From: Bacillota bacterium | GTDB taxonomy: Bacteria > Bacillota > Clostridia > Christensenellales > SZUA-584 | DNA: 64,000 bases | Assembly: GCA_023408075.1 (NCBI GenBank) | Contig: JAEYKW010000006.1 | Span: 1 to 64,000 of the forward strand | Direction of reading: 5' to 3' | In this document: positions 26,210 through 38,700 of the stretch, one piece after another | How the letters are laid out: every line of letters begins with the position of its first letter | How positions within the stretch are numbered: position 1 is the first letter of the stretch | Notes under the pieces: generated by a model | The model's database searches: none | The model's input: the letters and a program-made list of their open reading frames with translations, nothing else | What the model was told of the DNA's origin: nothing | Program-made: the position numbers and the translations under genes

Positions 26210-27889
26210 TCAGTCCTGCAAGCTGTCCGGCCATTGCCCCGACGCGTCGTAGCCCTGCGCCAGCCGGTGCGCGTCCGCCGTGATGCGCGCGTCAAAGCCC
26301 ATAAACTCAAGCAGCTTTATCGCGTTGCGCGTTCTTGTCGGCCCCGGCTTTACCTTGTAGTCGAAAACGATTCCCTCATCCGTCACCGTCTCTTCAAAGT
26401 GGACATTGTCATAGCCGTCTTTAAGCATGCGCGTCAGTTCAATATCGTGCGTGGCCGCCACACAAAGGCAGTCCCGGCTTTCGAAAAACTTGAGCACTGC
26501 GGCGGATGCCGCAATGCGCTCCGCCGTGTTGGTGCCTTTAAGAATTTCATCGATAAAACAGATAAAGAATATATTTTTGTCGAGAATGCGCCGCAGCGAT
26601 TTAATTTCGGTCACAAAGTAGCTTTCACCCGCCGTCACGTTGTCGCGCACCGCCATCGACGAGATCACGAGCGCGCGCCGCATCTCAAACCGCCGCGCAA
26701 GGCAGGTGTTCACCGTCTGTGCGAGTATCGCGCTCACCGCCGCCGCTTTGATGAACGTGGATTTGCCCGACGCGTTGGACCCCGATACAAGGCAGCCGCG
26801 CGTGAGTGTCAGCGAATTGTCCACGGGTTTTTTAATGAGTGGATGAAAGAGAGCATCCATATCCAGACGGCTGTCCGCAACGAATTCGGGCAGACAGAAG
26901 TACTCAAGGCTTTTCCGGTATGACAATACGGCGATCATCGCGTCGAGCTCGCCCATACTGCGGTAAAGGCTGCGAAAAGCCTCAATGTTTTCATCAACCG
27001 CCCTGATCACTCGGTTGTAGCCGCGAATGTTGCTGAGTGTGATGATGCGCACATATTCTGCGAGAAAATCAAAATCCGAGACTTTTTCCTTCGTTAAACC
27101 GGACAGCTTTCCGCCCAAATGCTTAAACGCCATATATCCATCCAACGTATTGCGCCCAAGCGGATGGTCATCCAGTGCATGTGACCCCGCTATCTTGCCT
27201 GCGCACCAAAGCATCGCGGAAAACTGCTTGACTCCCACAAGCTCCGTCTCAAAGCGCTTGGATATACGGTAATGGATGACGCCGTTGGCAATCAGCGACA
27301 GGATCAGCAGCGTCACACCGGCATAGACACTTAAGAATATCGCACCAACGAACAGTACCGGCAGGGCTGTCATCACTCTGTAAATCCAAGGCTTATTCAC
27401 ACGCTTTTCGGATATCCCATAACAAAACGAAGCCAGTGCGTTGCCGGGCGGACGGCCCATTTTTGCAAGAATCACCTGCAGCTTCAGCCGCGTATCAGGC
27501 TCGGCGTCCAGCAGCTTTATAAGTCTTTCACGCTCGACTAGCTTTTCACCGTCAAAACAGGGCTCATGCAGCAGCGCATACAGCATCGATGCACCCACGC
27601 CGGACTGGCAGGCGTCCATCGTTTGAAACACCTTGTCCATATCAAGATCGTCCCACGTCATGGCGTCAATATAATGCTCAGGTGCATCGGCCTTTAGGCG
27701 CTTGTCCCAATACGCCGCAATTTGAGAGATTTCATCGTTTGGCTCAGGCCGCTTGCCGAACTGCTCCTCAATTCTTAGCTTCAGCTTCGCATCGCCGCGA
27801 ATTGACGAGTAAATAATACCGGCCACCAGCGCCACCCCAAGAAAAACCGCAAGCCACTCTTGACCCATAACTTCCCCTTTTTCATCCAA
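26210..27889 (-). CDS. Membrane-associated MutS-like ATPase
   Basis: This 559-residue protein has one membrane helix near the N-terminus (about 10-29) and two more at about 172-202. It continues with a MutS-type lever region and a C-terminal MutS ATPase domain: Walker A SGSNASGKST at 369-378 and Walker B in FICFIDEILKGTNTAER. The mismatch-recognition and connector domains of true MutS are absent. Such membrane MutS homologs are common in Bacillota and of unknown function. The start may be ATG 27868 (AGGGGAAG before it) rather than 27889; both are possible. It stands alone between intergenic repeats. Confidence 0.82.
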   Translation of the reverse strand: MDEKGEVMGQEWLAVFLGVALVAGIIYSSIRGDAKLKLRIEEQFGKRPEPNDEISQIAAYWDKRLKADAPEHYIDAMTWDDLDMDKVFQTMDACQSGVGASMLYALLHEPCFDGEKLVERERLIKLLDAEPDTRLKLQVILAKMGRPPGNALASFCYGISEKRVNKPWIYRVMTALPVLFVGAIFLSVYAGVTLLILSLIANGVIHYRISKRFETELVGVKQFSAMLWCAGKIAGSHALDDHPLGRNTLDGYMAFKHLGGKLSGLTKEKVSDFDFLAEYVRIITLSNIRGYNRVIRAVDENIEAFRSLYRSMGELDAMIAVLSYRKSLEYFCLPEFVADSRLDMDALFHPLIKKPVDNSLTLTRGCLVSGSNASGKSTFIKAAAVSAILAQTVNTCLARRFEMRRALVISSMAVRDNVTAGESYFVTEIKSLRRILDKNIFFICFIDEILKGTNTAERIAASAAVLKFFESRDCLCVAATHDIELTRMLKDGYDNVHFEETVTDEGIVFDYKVKPGPTRTRNAIKLLEFMGFDARITADAHRLAQGYDASGQWPDSLQD

Positions 27890-29010
27890 TATTTCCTACA
27901 TTATAACGCCGCCGATAGTCTCCCGCAATGTTTGGGCCATGATAAAATAAAAGCCTCCTTTTGAAAAGGAGGTAGCACGCGGGCGTGACGCTGACTTGCG
28001 GTAATGAGCCAAATGAGGCGATGATCGAGCACCCATAGCTCCCTCAAGAGGCAGCTGTCGCCGACAGGCGACTGAGGGAGGAAAGCCGATAGACTAGCGT
28101 TTTTTGGACATCCTGAGAAGCACCGCAACCCAAGAAAAAAGCCTCCTTTGGAAAGGAGGTGGCACGCGCAGCGTGACGGAGGATTGCAGGCAGTGGTTTA
28201 ACATGATATATCTCGCCCCTGCACCTTAAAATGTCGGTATGCTCTCGTCCTCTTCTGTCATGCTGAGCGCAGTAACACGGAGCGAAGCATCCCATGTTCA
28301 TTGCACAAAACCATGTTTCTTTTTTTAATCCTCAGTCAGCGTAGCTGACAACTGCTTTTCAAAGAGCCTAAAAAACGCTAAGCAGCCTGAGGTCAGAAAA
28401 GGCAACGCCTCTTTTGGAAAGGAGGTGGCACGCGCAGCGTGACGGAGGATTGCCCTCAATCGGCTTCAGCAGTATTAAGACGAGAAAAGTGCCGGGCCCG
28501 CCGATGCAATAATATACAGTCTCTGCTCAATCATATCGCTTCTGTCAATCGCGCGATAAGCAACTCATTATGTCATTCTGGAGCCTTGCGACTGAAGAAT
28601 CTGTCTTCCTTCTTTGACGAAAGCAGCCTCCTTTTGAAAAGGAGGTGGCACGCGGGCGTGACGCTGGCTTGCGGTAATGAGCCAAATGAGGCGATGATCG
28701 CGCACCCATAGCTCCCTCTGGAGGGAGCTGTCGCCGACAGGCGACTGAGAGAGGAAAGCCGATAGACTAGCGTTTTTGGGACATCCTGAGAAGCACCGCA
28801 ACCCAAGAAAAAAGCCTCCTTTGGAAAGGAGGTGGCACGCGCAGCGTGACGGAGGATTGTTAAAAAGGACCGGAACGACCCGATGCTTGTTCTTGCTCTC
28901 ATTCATGTTTTCTGTCATCCTGAGGAGAGAAGCGACGAAGGATCTGCCAGCAACACAATGCACTCAGCAACACCAATGCTTAGCAACAAACTTCTCCACT
29001 TCATTAATCG
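27890..29010. repeat. Composite intergenic repeat block with a 236-bp direct duplication
   Basis: About 1.1 kb made of several repeat types. The segment 27951-28186 is repeated at 28624-28859, both exactly 236 bp with only a few differences. Within them lie hairpins of CCTCCTTT/AAAGGAGG followed by GGCACGCGCAGCGTGACGG; further single copies are at about 28405-28450. The GTCGCC-GA(C)A-GGCGAC palindrome occurs at about 28053 and 28727. TGTCATGCTGAG-type elements lie at 28256-28297 and 28913-28948. No gene is supported; open frames cross the repeats by chance. Confidence 0.85.
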
Positions 29011-29676
29011 TCAGCCGTCCGCAATCTTCACGCCCGCGCTTGTGCCGAGCCGCGTCGCGCCCGCCTCAATCATCGCCACAGCGTCTTTAAAGCTGCGTAT
29101 ACCGCCCGACGCTTTCACGCCCATACCGTCACCGACGGTGCGCCGCATCAGGCGCACATCTTCCACCGTTGCGCCGCCTTTTGAAAATCCGGTGGATGTC
29201 TTCACAAAATCGGCCCCCGCTTCCTTCGCGATGGTGCATACCTTCACCTTCTCCTCATCCGTGAGCAGGCAGGCTTCAATAATCACCTTCACAAGCGCCC
29301 GGCCCGCCGCCGCGTTCACCACCGCTTCAATGTCCTCTTTCACGAGCGCCCAATCGCCGGATTTCACCGCACCGACATTGATCACCATATCCGCTTCCCA
29401 TGCGCCAAGCGCAATCACCGTCTCGGTCTCGGCCGCTTTCATTGCGGGCGTCAGCGCACCGAGCGGAAACCCGACCACCACACACGGCGCAATGCCGCTG
29501 CCGCTCAGCAGATCAGCAGCCAATTCAATATAGCAGGGGTTCACGCATACGCTCGCGAATCCGTATGTCTTTGCCTCCTCGCAGACTTTTTGCACCTCAT
29601 CCACGCTCGCGTCCGGTTGCAAAATCGTATGGTCGATATATTTCGAAATGTTCTGATAAGCTTTTTCCTGATTCAT
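29011..29676 (-). CDS. deoC: Deoxyribose-phosphate aldolase
   Basis: This 221-residue aldolase converts 2-deoxyribose 5-phosphate to glyceraldehyde 3-phosphate and acetaldehyde in deoxynucleoside breakdown. The Schiff-base lysine is K159 in FVKTSTGF; partner residues D96 (ADMVINVG) and K188 (GVKASGG) are present, as are DHT at 16-18 and the C-terminal ATRLGTSAG phosphate site. Length is standard. The start is at ATG 29676, 6 nt after GGAGG; fifteen extra upstream codons are not used. It follows the surface-protein cluster but is separated from it by a terminator, so it is an independent gene. Confidence 0.95.
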   Translation of the reverse strand: MNQEKAYQNISKYIDHTILQPDASVDEVQKVCEEAKTYGFASVCVNPCYIELAADLLSGSGIAPCVVVGFPLGALTPAMKAAETETVIALGAWEADMVINVGAVKSGDWALVKEDIEAVVNAAAGRALVKVIIEACLLTDEEKVKVCTIAKEAGADFVKTSTGFSKGGATVEDVRLMRRTVGDGMGVKASGGIRSFKDAVAMIEAGATRLGTSAGVKIADG

Positions 29677-29757
29677 GTCTTTCCTCCCAAGTTGACGGAT
29701 TTCGTATTCTTTTGATATCAATTCGAACGGATTATATCACCGCAATCCGTACCGCGT

Positions 29758-29787
29758 CAAAAAAAAGATGCCCTTTATCGGGCATCT
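29758..29787 (-). terminator. Terminator of the rotary-ATPase/surface-protein cluster
   Basis: On the minus strand the perfect 8 bp stem AGATGCCC-GATAAA-GGGCATCT is followed by eight T. It lies 9 bp past the stop of the 3062-residue protein. Confidence 0.85.
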
Positions 29788-29795
29788 CTTACTGG

Positions 29796-32700
29796 CTATT
29801 TTCTATCCTTGGTTATCCTTTTCCTGCGGTCGAATATAAACAGCATCATCACGCCCACCGCGATAATCAGCACGAGCACAATCAGCAGCCCGTCCTGTCC
29901 GTCATCGACAAACCCCGAGGACGGCGCCACCGTGTTGCTGTAGTCAATCGGTATCGGCTTAGGCTGGGCTTCATCTTCCTTCAGCTCTGCCGTGCTGTTA
30001 TCGGCCTCGCCGCCCTCGCCGCTGCCGAAGCTGCCCAGCATGGCTTCCTCGTCATACAGCACATACTCACCCGTCGCCATATCATAGACGGCAAGATAGT
30101 TCTTATCTTCCTGCCTCTCAAGGCCGATTGACTCGTCGTCTTGCCCGCTTTGCGCCTTGCCGCCACCGCTGGCCGTGCCGCCTCCGGCATTCCCCTCAGC
30201 ACCGCCGCCCGCACCGTTTTGCGCCTGCGTCCCATCCGATTCCGCTCCGGCTGATGTGTGGCTGCCGCTTCCGCCGTCCGTATTCTGCGTACCCGGCTCA
30301 GCCTCCGTCCCTTCCGCAAGGTCCTGAGCGGCCTGTATAATCAGCTTCTCCTTCAGCTCTGAAAACTGTATGTACCCGTCCGACACATCCTTCATCGGCA
30401 TCTCGCCCTGCGCACTGAAATAATCCTGCGCATACTCGATCAGCGACATATCGCTTTTCGCGCTTTCCGTCATTTGCAGCTCGCCCGTCAGGTAATTGAA
30501 CGCGACGACACTGCCGTCCCTGTAGCGCACCAGCACATAGGGCACAGACGCACCGATATTATTGGACATCTGCACGATATCGCCGTTTTTAAAGTCAACG
30601 GGTGTTTTGACCGGATATTTCAAGTCAAGAAGCGTGCCGCCCGTGCCGAGCACTGTCATATAATCCTCTGCGCCCGCCGTGTCGATGATGAGCCCGTCAA
30701 ACACCGTCGGGACAGCGGCATCCATCACCGTGAGCCCGCCGTTCTTCACAAACATGCGAAAATCTCTGACCGCCATGGTATCACCCTGCTGGCTTGTCGA
30801 AAAGCTCTTGTACGTTTTCACCGTGTATCCGTCGTAGCTAAACTCGTAGAGCGGCACAGCCTGCTCACTCAGCGCAATCATGCCCACGGTTCCCGTGCTG
30901 CTGCCGTTTTCGAGGTTATATACCGTGCCGCCGGAACTTAAGGCCTTCCCGCCCGCGAGGTTGACAAAGCTGCCCGCGAGCAGTCCGCCGTGGCCGGATT
31001 GTACGCCGCTGCCGCTGATGTAATAATAGTCGTTCCCCCATGTCATCACGTTCATCGCGACCGCCGCCGGATCAACCTTGTAGTTGACCTCCTGTCCGGA
31101 GCCGTCCGCCACCTTCACGGTCAGCGGCGTTTTAAAATCATACGAAAGCGTGAACACGCGGCTGTCCACCTTGTGCTGCGCGAGCAGACCTTCGCTGCCC
31201 ATCACCTCAAAATACGTGTTTTCGTTCGCACCGTCAAATTCAATATTGAGCTTATCGGCATCCGCCGCATACATCTGCGGCACAGGCAGCACCTGCGGCT
31301 GGGCCGGCACGGTCAGCAGCGCAGGCCTTGCCGCCAGCGATGTCACCAGCGTTCCCGTCGGAATCGGAATCTGAATCTGGTTCGGCACCGCCGCCGCCGT
31401 CGTGCTGCCGCTCATCCTGACCAGCGGCATATATCTTGGCGTGCCGGTAATGCTCGGCGTCACCGTAAAGTACGTATTTGTCATCGTGTTGGCGAGCCTC
31501 GTATTATACAGCCTCACATCGCCCGCTGCGCCCATCTGCGTGGAATCCACATAGCGCAGCGCGTTGAGCGTCGCCGTGGTGGTATCCGAGAAGTTGTCCG
31601 CCGTGTAAAGCTGGCTGCCATACCGCGTTGCGCTGCCCGCAATGCTGAGCATGCTGTAAGCCGATACGCGGCTGCGCTGCACCGTCGTCCCGTCGCCGAT
31701 CACCGCGAAAAGATCGCCGTGCGTGCCGCTCGTCGTTTTGACTTCGGCAGGCGCGCTCAGCAGTGATTTATTCTGATATGTAATCACGTCATGCTGTCCC
31801 GTCACATAGCCGATAATGCCGCTTGCGTAATCCGCCGCGGTGATCGTATTGCCCACTGTGTAGCAGCCGTCCACGTAACCAAGGCTCGTGCCGTAGAGAA
31901 TTCTGTTGCCGATTACGTATCCGGCAATGCCGCCCGCGTAGCTGCCGCTTGCCGTCACAGTCGCGTTCGTGCTGCACGAATAAATTCTGTTGTAGCGTAG
32001 CTGGCCGACGATGCCGCCGATCTTGGTTTTCCCGAATACGGTGCTGTTCGTCGCATGGCTGTAGCAGATGTTGCCCTCATACGCATCGCCCACAACACCG
32101 CCGACATTGGTGGCTTCCCTGCCGCCGATCGTGCAGTTATAAACGGAGCATCCTTGCGCCGCGCGGTATCCGCTGATGCCGCCGATCGCCATGTTTTGGT
32201 CAATGGGTATTGTCGTTAACGGCAGGCCGGTTTCAGCGCCCGTGCTTAACGGGTCATACACCGTCGAGATAACCGTTCCCGTCACATTGATATACACAGC
32301 CTGAGACACAATCCCATACGCCCCGCCGATGTTGCTCGTGCCGAAGACCCTGCAGTTCACCACGTTCGAGCCCCGGTTATACCATGAATAGGCCTGCCCG
32401 GCGATGCCGCCGACATTTAATACGCCGATCACGGTATTGTTCTCACTGCGGCTTAAAACGTTATGCTCATAATCGTTTCGAAGGCTCCCGTATCCGATGA
32501 TGCCGCCCGTGCCCGACCCGCTCGTATACGTGTCGTTGCCGCCGCGTATCCAAGAGTTTGTCACCGTCATGTTGTTGTTGACCACGGTTTCGGCGCCGTT
32601 CGGCGACGTCGAATAGCCGATCAATCCGCCCACATAGCTGCCCGTGCCGCGAATCTTCACATAATTCGCACTGCAGCTGTCGGCTGTCGAATTGAGTGCC

Positions 32701-35700
32701 GCGCCGATGATGCCGCCCACATACGACACCCCATAGACATTCACCGGCGTGCCGGATGCGCCCGTCAATGTGATGTTCTTTACGCTGCCGTCCTGCACGC
32801 ATCCCGCGAACGCGCCGATATAGTTGCCGTTGGCGAGCGTCCTTTGGAAATTCTCCACCGTCACATTACTGACCGACCCCCGTATGAACCCAAAGCACCC
32901 TGTGTAGTTCCCGCCTCCCGTGAACGTTATGTTTTTAAAGCCCATATCCCGCACCGTGCCGAACTGCCGCCCGACAAGGCCGTTGTAGCTCGCGCCCGTA
33001 TTAAACGTTAAATTCACGTTCTCAAAGCTGACGCCGCTGATATCCGTGTTGATCGTATTGATAAAGCTCTTCCCGCTGTAGGCGGTTGCCGAGAGATTGA
33101 GCGTCAGGTTGCGTATGGTCCGCTGCGCGCCGCCCCCGCCGATCAGCCGGTTCACCTTCACGTCGTAATAGCTTGTGTCCGCCGCCGTCACGCCCGTAAA
33201 ATCGACATCACCCATCAGCATGAAGTTCTCATAGGTTTGCGCGCGGCCTTCTTCCTTCATCGCAAACTTCCAGTCCGCAATGTTGTATATCTGCTTGTAA
33301 ATCGGCGCGCCGAAATCCACCTGCGCAAACAGGTCCTGTCTCTGCCCGCCGTTGTATTCCACGCCCGTCAGCTTGTAAGCATCCCAGTACCGCTCCACGG
33401 CGTTCATATCCGCGTTGCCCTGATAGATCGTCGTGTCCGCTGTCACCTCGGTGATTTTGGTGGGGACGAACGACAGGTAATCCGCGAGAATGTTCTCGAT
33501 ATGCACGCCCGGGTCGTGCTTGAACTCGATTTCAATTTTATAGGCCGTGCCCACAAGGTTCGCATCAAGGCTCACAATCTCGATATTGGGCATTTGCGGA
33601 TAATGCGCCGTCTGATACGGCAGCAGCGACCGGCCGTCGGTATAATAGATCTGCGGCAGCTGCATGTCGGCGCAATGGCTGTAATCAAACGCGTCGCCCA
33701 TGCGAATCTGGCGCGTGTAGAACCGGTCGTTTCGCATATCCGCTTCGGCCATCACCGTGGTGCCGTCGGCGAGTATCGAATTGTCAACGTCTTTGGGTAT
33801 CTGTCCGTTGATCCGCTGCCCGTCCCACGCGAACACGCTGTCGTAGTTGAGCGAGCTGCCAACCGCCCTGTGAATATAGCCCGACCCCGTCACCGACGAG
33901 CTCACATCTCCGAGCACCAATGAATTGAGCGTGGCAGGCTCCGTGCTCTCGGCGGCGTTAAAGCCGATCAGCCCGCCCATGCGGTCCACCGTCGATTTGA
34001 TCTTGACATCCGCCCACGTCCGCTGCAGCTTCGACGTGCCGGATATGTAGCCGATAATACCGCCCGTGTTCTGGTCAACGGTGTTGATCTCTCCGGCCGC
34101 GTACACGTTGTAAACCTCGCTGCCGTTGCAGCAGCCGATGATGCCGCCCGTGCCGCGTGCGCCCTGAGCCACCGTCGATTCGATTTTGAGGCCCGAAACA
34201 TAGCAGTTTTCAATGCGCACATACTGCCCGTACCCCGCGAGGCCGCCGATGTAAACATTGGCATTCGTTCTGTCAATGATCTCGCTGTTGTTGACGGAAC
34301 AGTTGCGCATTTCGCCGATATTTAAGTTGCCCACCAATATGCCGAAGCGGTGGTCCGATGTCGGGTTGTTCGAGTTCTGAGCCAGTATCGACGCATCCTC
34401 CACATGGATGTTGTCGAACATGGCCCCCGCGCTCGTCTGCACCACAAAGCCCGCATACGTCCCGTTATTATAGCTTAAATCCATGTGTTCAATCCGCAGA
34501 TTGCTGACTGAACCGTACAGCGTTTGAATCACGCCCGCCGCGCCGCTGGTGCCTCCGAGCTTGATATTTGATATCTTATGGATGCCTGTCAGCACCATTT
34601 TGCCGTTTTGAACCTCATAGATGCCGCCGTCCAGCTTGCCCGTGAAGTTGCCCGTAATCTGCACCGATGTCGCGGCGGCGCCCGTAAAGTCGATATCGGC
34701 TTTGAGGCGGTAATTTTCTCCGAGACTGTTCCGTATCGCCTTCCAATCGTTAATCGTCTTCACGCTCTTGTAGAATTCGGCTTCGCAGGCCGGTGCGTCC
34801 GTCACCACCTGCGCAATGTTCACCGTCGTGTTGAGCTCCTGATACACGAATCCCGTCACCGTGTACGCCGACAAAAACTGCTGCGGGTTATCCAGCCGCA
34901 CATTGACGCGTGTCATGTCGTTCGCGTCGAACTGTGTGCCGCTGATCACGGTGGCGCTGAGCCCCTGTATCGAAATGCTCTTGATGATATGCGCCTGCGG
35001 GTTTTTAAACGTGAATACGGCAATCGCGTAGTCCTCATACTGCTGCTCCACAATCACGCTCGCCAGCTGCGTGGAAGAAGCCGCCAGCGACGGCAGTGCG
35101 ATATGATCCTGCCGCGGCATGCAGTCCGGCAAATTCACAAGCGGGAATATCCCGGCCGTCACCGCATCGGTATCAAACCCGCTGCCGAGCAAACGCTTGT
35201 GCCAGAACTTATCCCGCAGCGTTTCGCGCGTCGCTTTTTTATTAAAAGCGTTTGCATAGTCATAGCCCAAAATCCCGTCATCGTGCGCGTACATCGAGAC
35301 ATAATAGACGTTATCGGTCTGCAGCCTCGTGTTTTCCGAGCCGACTGCGGGGCCATAGCTTAAATTTCGGTACGGCACCGCAGAGGTCGCCAGATTTTCA
35401 AAACGCACCTCGCCGACGGAAAACGCGTTCTTGACCATGGCCGCGTTCTCGCCGCACACCACGCCCATCGTATTCTGAGAAATCGTCGCGCCCGTGCTCG
35501 TGTTGTCGTTGATCTTTATATTGACGAGGCTGTACACGTTTTCGATGCGCCCCTGATTGCCGTTATACCCGACGATGCCGCCGATTCTGTTGTTGGTATG
35601 CTCCATGTTCGCGTCGAGCCTCGGCACGATGATATCGCCGGTCTCGGCGATTGCCGACGGTGCGTAATTGTAGCTCGCGCCGTAAACGCAGCCGTTGCGG

Positions 35701-38700
35701 ATGATGCCGTAATTGACATAAGCGACACAGCCGAACTCGGCGCGTACATAGATCGGCTTTTCGAGGCTGATTACAAAGTTCTCCACCACGCCGGTCGGGT
35801 TGTTGACGCGCGTAATCAGCCCGAGGCTGTTGTGAAACATCTGTTTGCAGCCCTTTAAGTTGATCAGAACATTCTGTATGGTGCCGTTGTTCACATACGC
35901 GATATAACCGCGATACCGGATTGCGTCGTCGCTGGTCACGTCGATGTCCGAGACCATATTTTTTACCACACCGTTTCTGCCGAGGTTGTATATCAGATAG
36001 TTGCTGCCGGTGAACGTCGCTTTATACCCCTGAAAATCGAGTTCGCCGTTGAACGGGTTCGCATCGTTGTTCCACGGCCCCTGCGTGAAATTGATATCGT
36101 TGAGCACGATGTAATTCGCCGTCGTGTTCGTTCGCAGCTGCGCGAAATCGGCAATTGTCGCGAGGCCGATAATCGGCTCGTCGGATTCAAACTCGGCGCT
36201 GTCCAAGTAGAGATCGTGGTTGTTCATATGCACCCAGAGCTCAACGCGGTAATCATAATACCGGTCTACCACGAGCGTGAATATCTCATCGAGCGGGCGC
36301 GCGGTGACGGGGCGCACCACCGTTCCCGTCTGCTCATCGCCGCGGAATACCCGCAGTGTGTAAGACGTCTCGCCGTTCGGCGGATTCAGTTGATTGAGCT
36401 TGTCCTGCAGCTCCACGCGCAGTGTCGCCTTCATCAGCCGGGACGCGGTGCTGCCCGTCGGCTCATAGTCAAGCCCGCGCAGCGATATCTTGCCCGATAC
36501 GCCGTCAATCGTCTCAATCTGTATCATAGGCGTCAGCTTCACCATCTTTTTGTATGTGCCGAGCGTATACCCGTTGTTATACTGCACGGCTGTAAAGGTG
36601 AATGTGTACATCGTGCCCGGTTCAAGCTTGCTGAACTGGAGCGACTCATACATCGTATTGGGCTTCAGTACGCGGCTGTCCACAATCCTGCCGATGCTGT
36701 CCGTCACCGTGAGCGCCACCTCATCGTCCATCAGCGTGCCGTCCGGGTCGTCGATCAGCACCTCATAAAGCTCAATAAACTGCGCCGTTGCCGTATAGTC
36801 GCTGTATTTCACCACCGGCTCCTGACGCATGGTTTTAAACGTGTCGAGATTGTTATAGGTGGCGACCGCATAGACGGTGCCCATATACGTCGCCTCCGCG
36901 GAGATCACCAGCTTGTAATCCGTCATGCTCTTTAGCCCGGTCAGCTTCGCTTCAAAAGGCGTTTTCGCCAGCAGGCTGGCAATCGCGGTATCGCCGCTTA
37001 ACTCCATCGACGCTTCCGTCTCGCCTGTCTGCACGTTCACCGCCGATACGGTGACCTTATTAAGCAGCTTTTCGAGCACGTCGTTTGTCCGTCCCGCGTC
37101 AAACGTGACGGTGAAATCCGCTTGCGTATCCTTCATCTCATCAACCGTTGTCCCGAAGAATGCCTTCCCGAGCGTGCTCAAATCGGCCGTGATGATGCGC
37201 AGGCTGCCGATCTCCATGCTGTTTTGCATGCCTTTTCCGTCGGCAATATCATAATCGCAAAGCACAATGAGCTTGAGCGCGGTATTGAGCGGCAGATTGG
37301 GCAGCTTCACCGTGGTGCCCGCCTTGTCAAAAGCAAACGTGGTGGACGGTGCGGACACGGTCGTGCCGTCGTCCGTGCTGAACGCCACCTGATTGCCCGT
37401 GACTTCATCAAAAACAAGCAGTCGGCAGTTTTCCATATCCGCGCTGTCCGTATTCGCGATCAGAATCTGAGTCTGGTTCGTCTGTACGGATCTGTCGAGC
37501 AGCGTCAGCGAAGCCTTGGGCGGGATCTTGCAGGTTGCCGTCTTGCCTGTCGCTGGCTTTGTCAGTGGCAGCTCGTTGCCGTACCGGTCCTCACAGGTCA
37601 GCGTATAGTCATACGGCGTCGCCGATTTTAATGCCGTCGGCGAATCGTATGTCGCTGCCGTGCCCGCTTTCATCGATTTCAGAGAGGCGCTGTCGAGGCT
37701 GAATATGCTGTCACCGATTTTGACATTGATTTTGCTCACATACGGCACGGTGTCTTTGCCCGTCATCTCGGGGCTGCCCGCAAAGCTGAGGTCTTTTATC
37801 TGTATCTTGTTGTAGAAGAGTGCGCCGTTTTCAAACGAAAGCTCCATCGGTGCGAGGTCGGAAAGCGGCCTTGTCTTTATCGTCTGCTCACGCACCACTT
37901 CTTCCACGAGTCTGTTTTTCTCATCAAAATAGCTATATAGGCAAACCACCTTGAAGGACGTATCGGGCGGCAGCGGCGTGATATCCACATTGCCCGTGGA
38001 CGACACTGCCTTGCGCCAGAAAAGCTCGGTTCCGTTGCGGTAAAACTCAAAGCGTACGCCGTTCTTTATTCTGCCCGCGGGGTCTTTCACCGTCACCGCG
38101 GTTTTCACGCCGTAAACGTATGAGCTCAGTTCCTCACAGGTCACCTCGGGCTTTACGTAACCCGGCGGCACCGAATCCCCCACCTCATCGGTCGGCGGAA
38201 CGGGGTCCTCGGGCTGCTCGAGCACTTCTGACGGTTCGGGCGTCGGCAAAGGCACAGGCTGCGACGATATGATCACAGGCGCCTGAGTCGGCACGGGCGG
38301 CAGCGCGTCCTGCATGAGCCCGAGACGCTTCAACAAATCATAATAATTGTAGGTGTCCGCGCCGATTTGTATCCACGAATCCTCGTCCAGCCCCGTGATG
38401 CTGCCATACACAAGCGTCTCGCCGTCCGGCTCATAAAAAGAGACCGAGTCGCTTTTAAAAGCCACGACGCTGTTGAGCGCAACGGTCACGGCACCGCTCG
38501 GCCCCTGAACAGTCATGCCCTTCACATTCATATAAAGGCCGTTGGGCATGCTGAGTAAAATGAAATCGTCAAAATCAGCGAGCTGCCCGTCGGAATTGAA
38601 AGACGTGCCGCCGCTGACATAAAGGCCGTAATAGCTGTCAACGCTGTTGAATTCGGTGTTGATGAGCTTGGAATCGCCGCCGACGGTGAGTATCGCCGAC

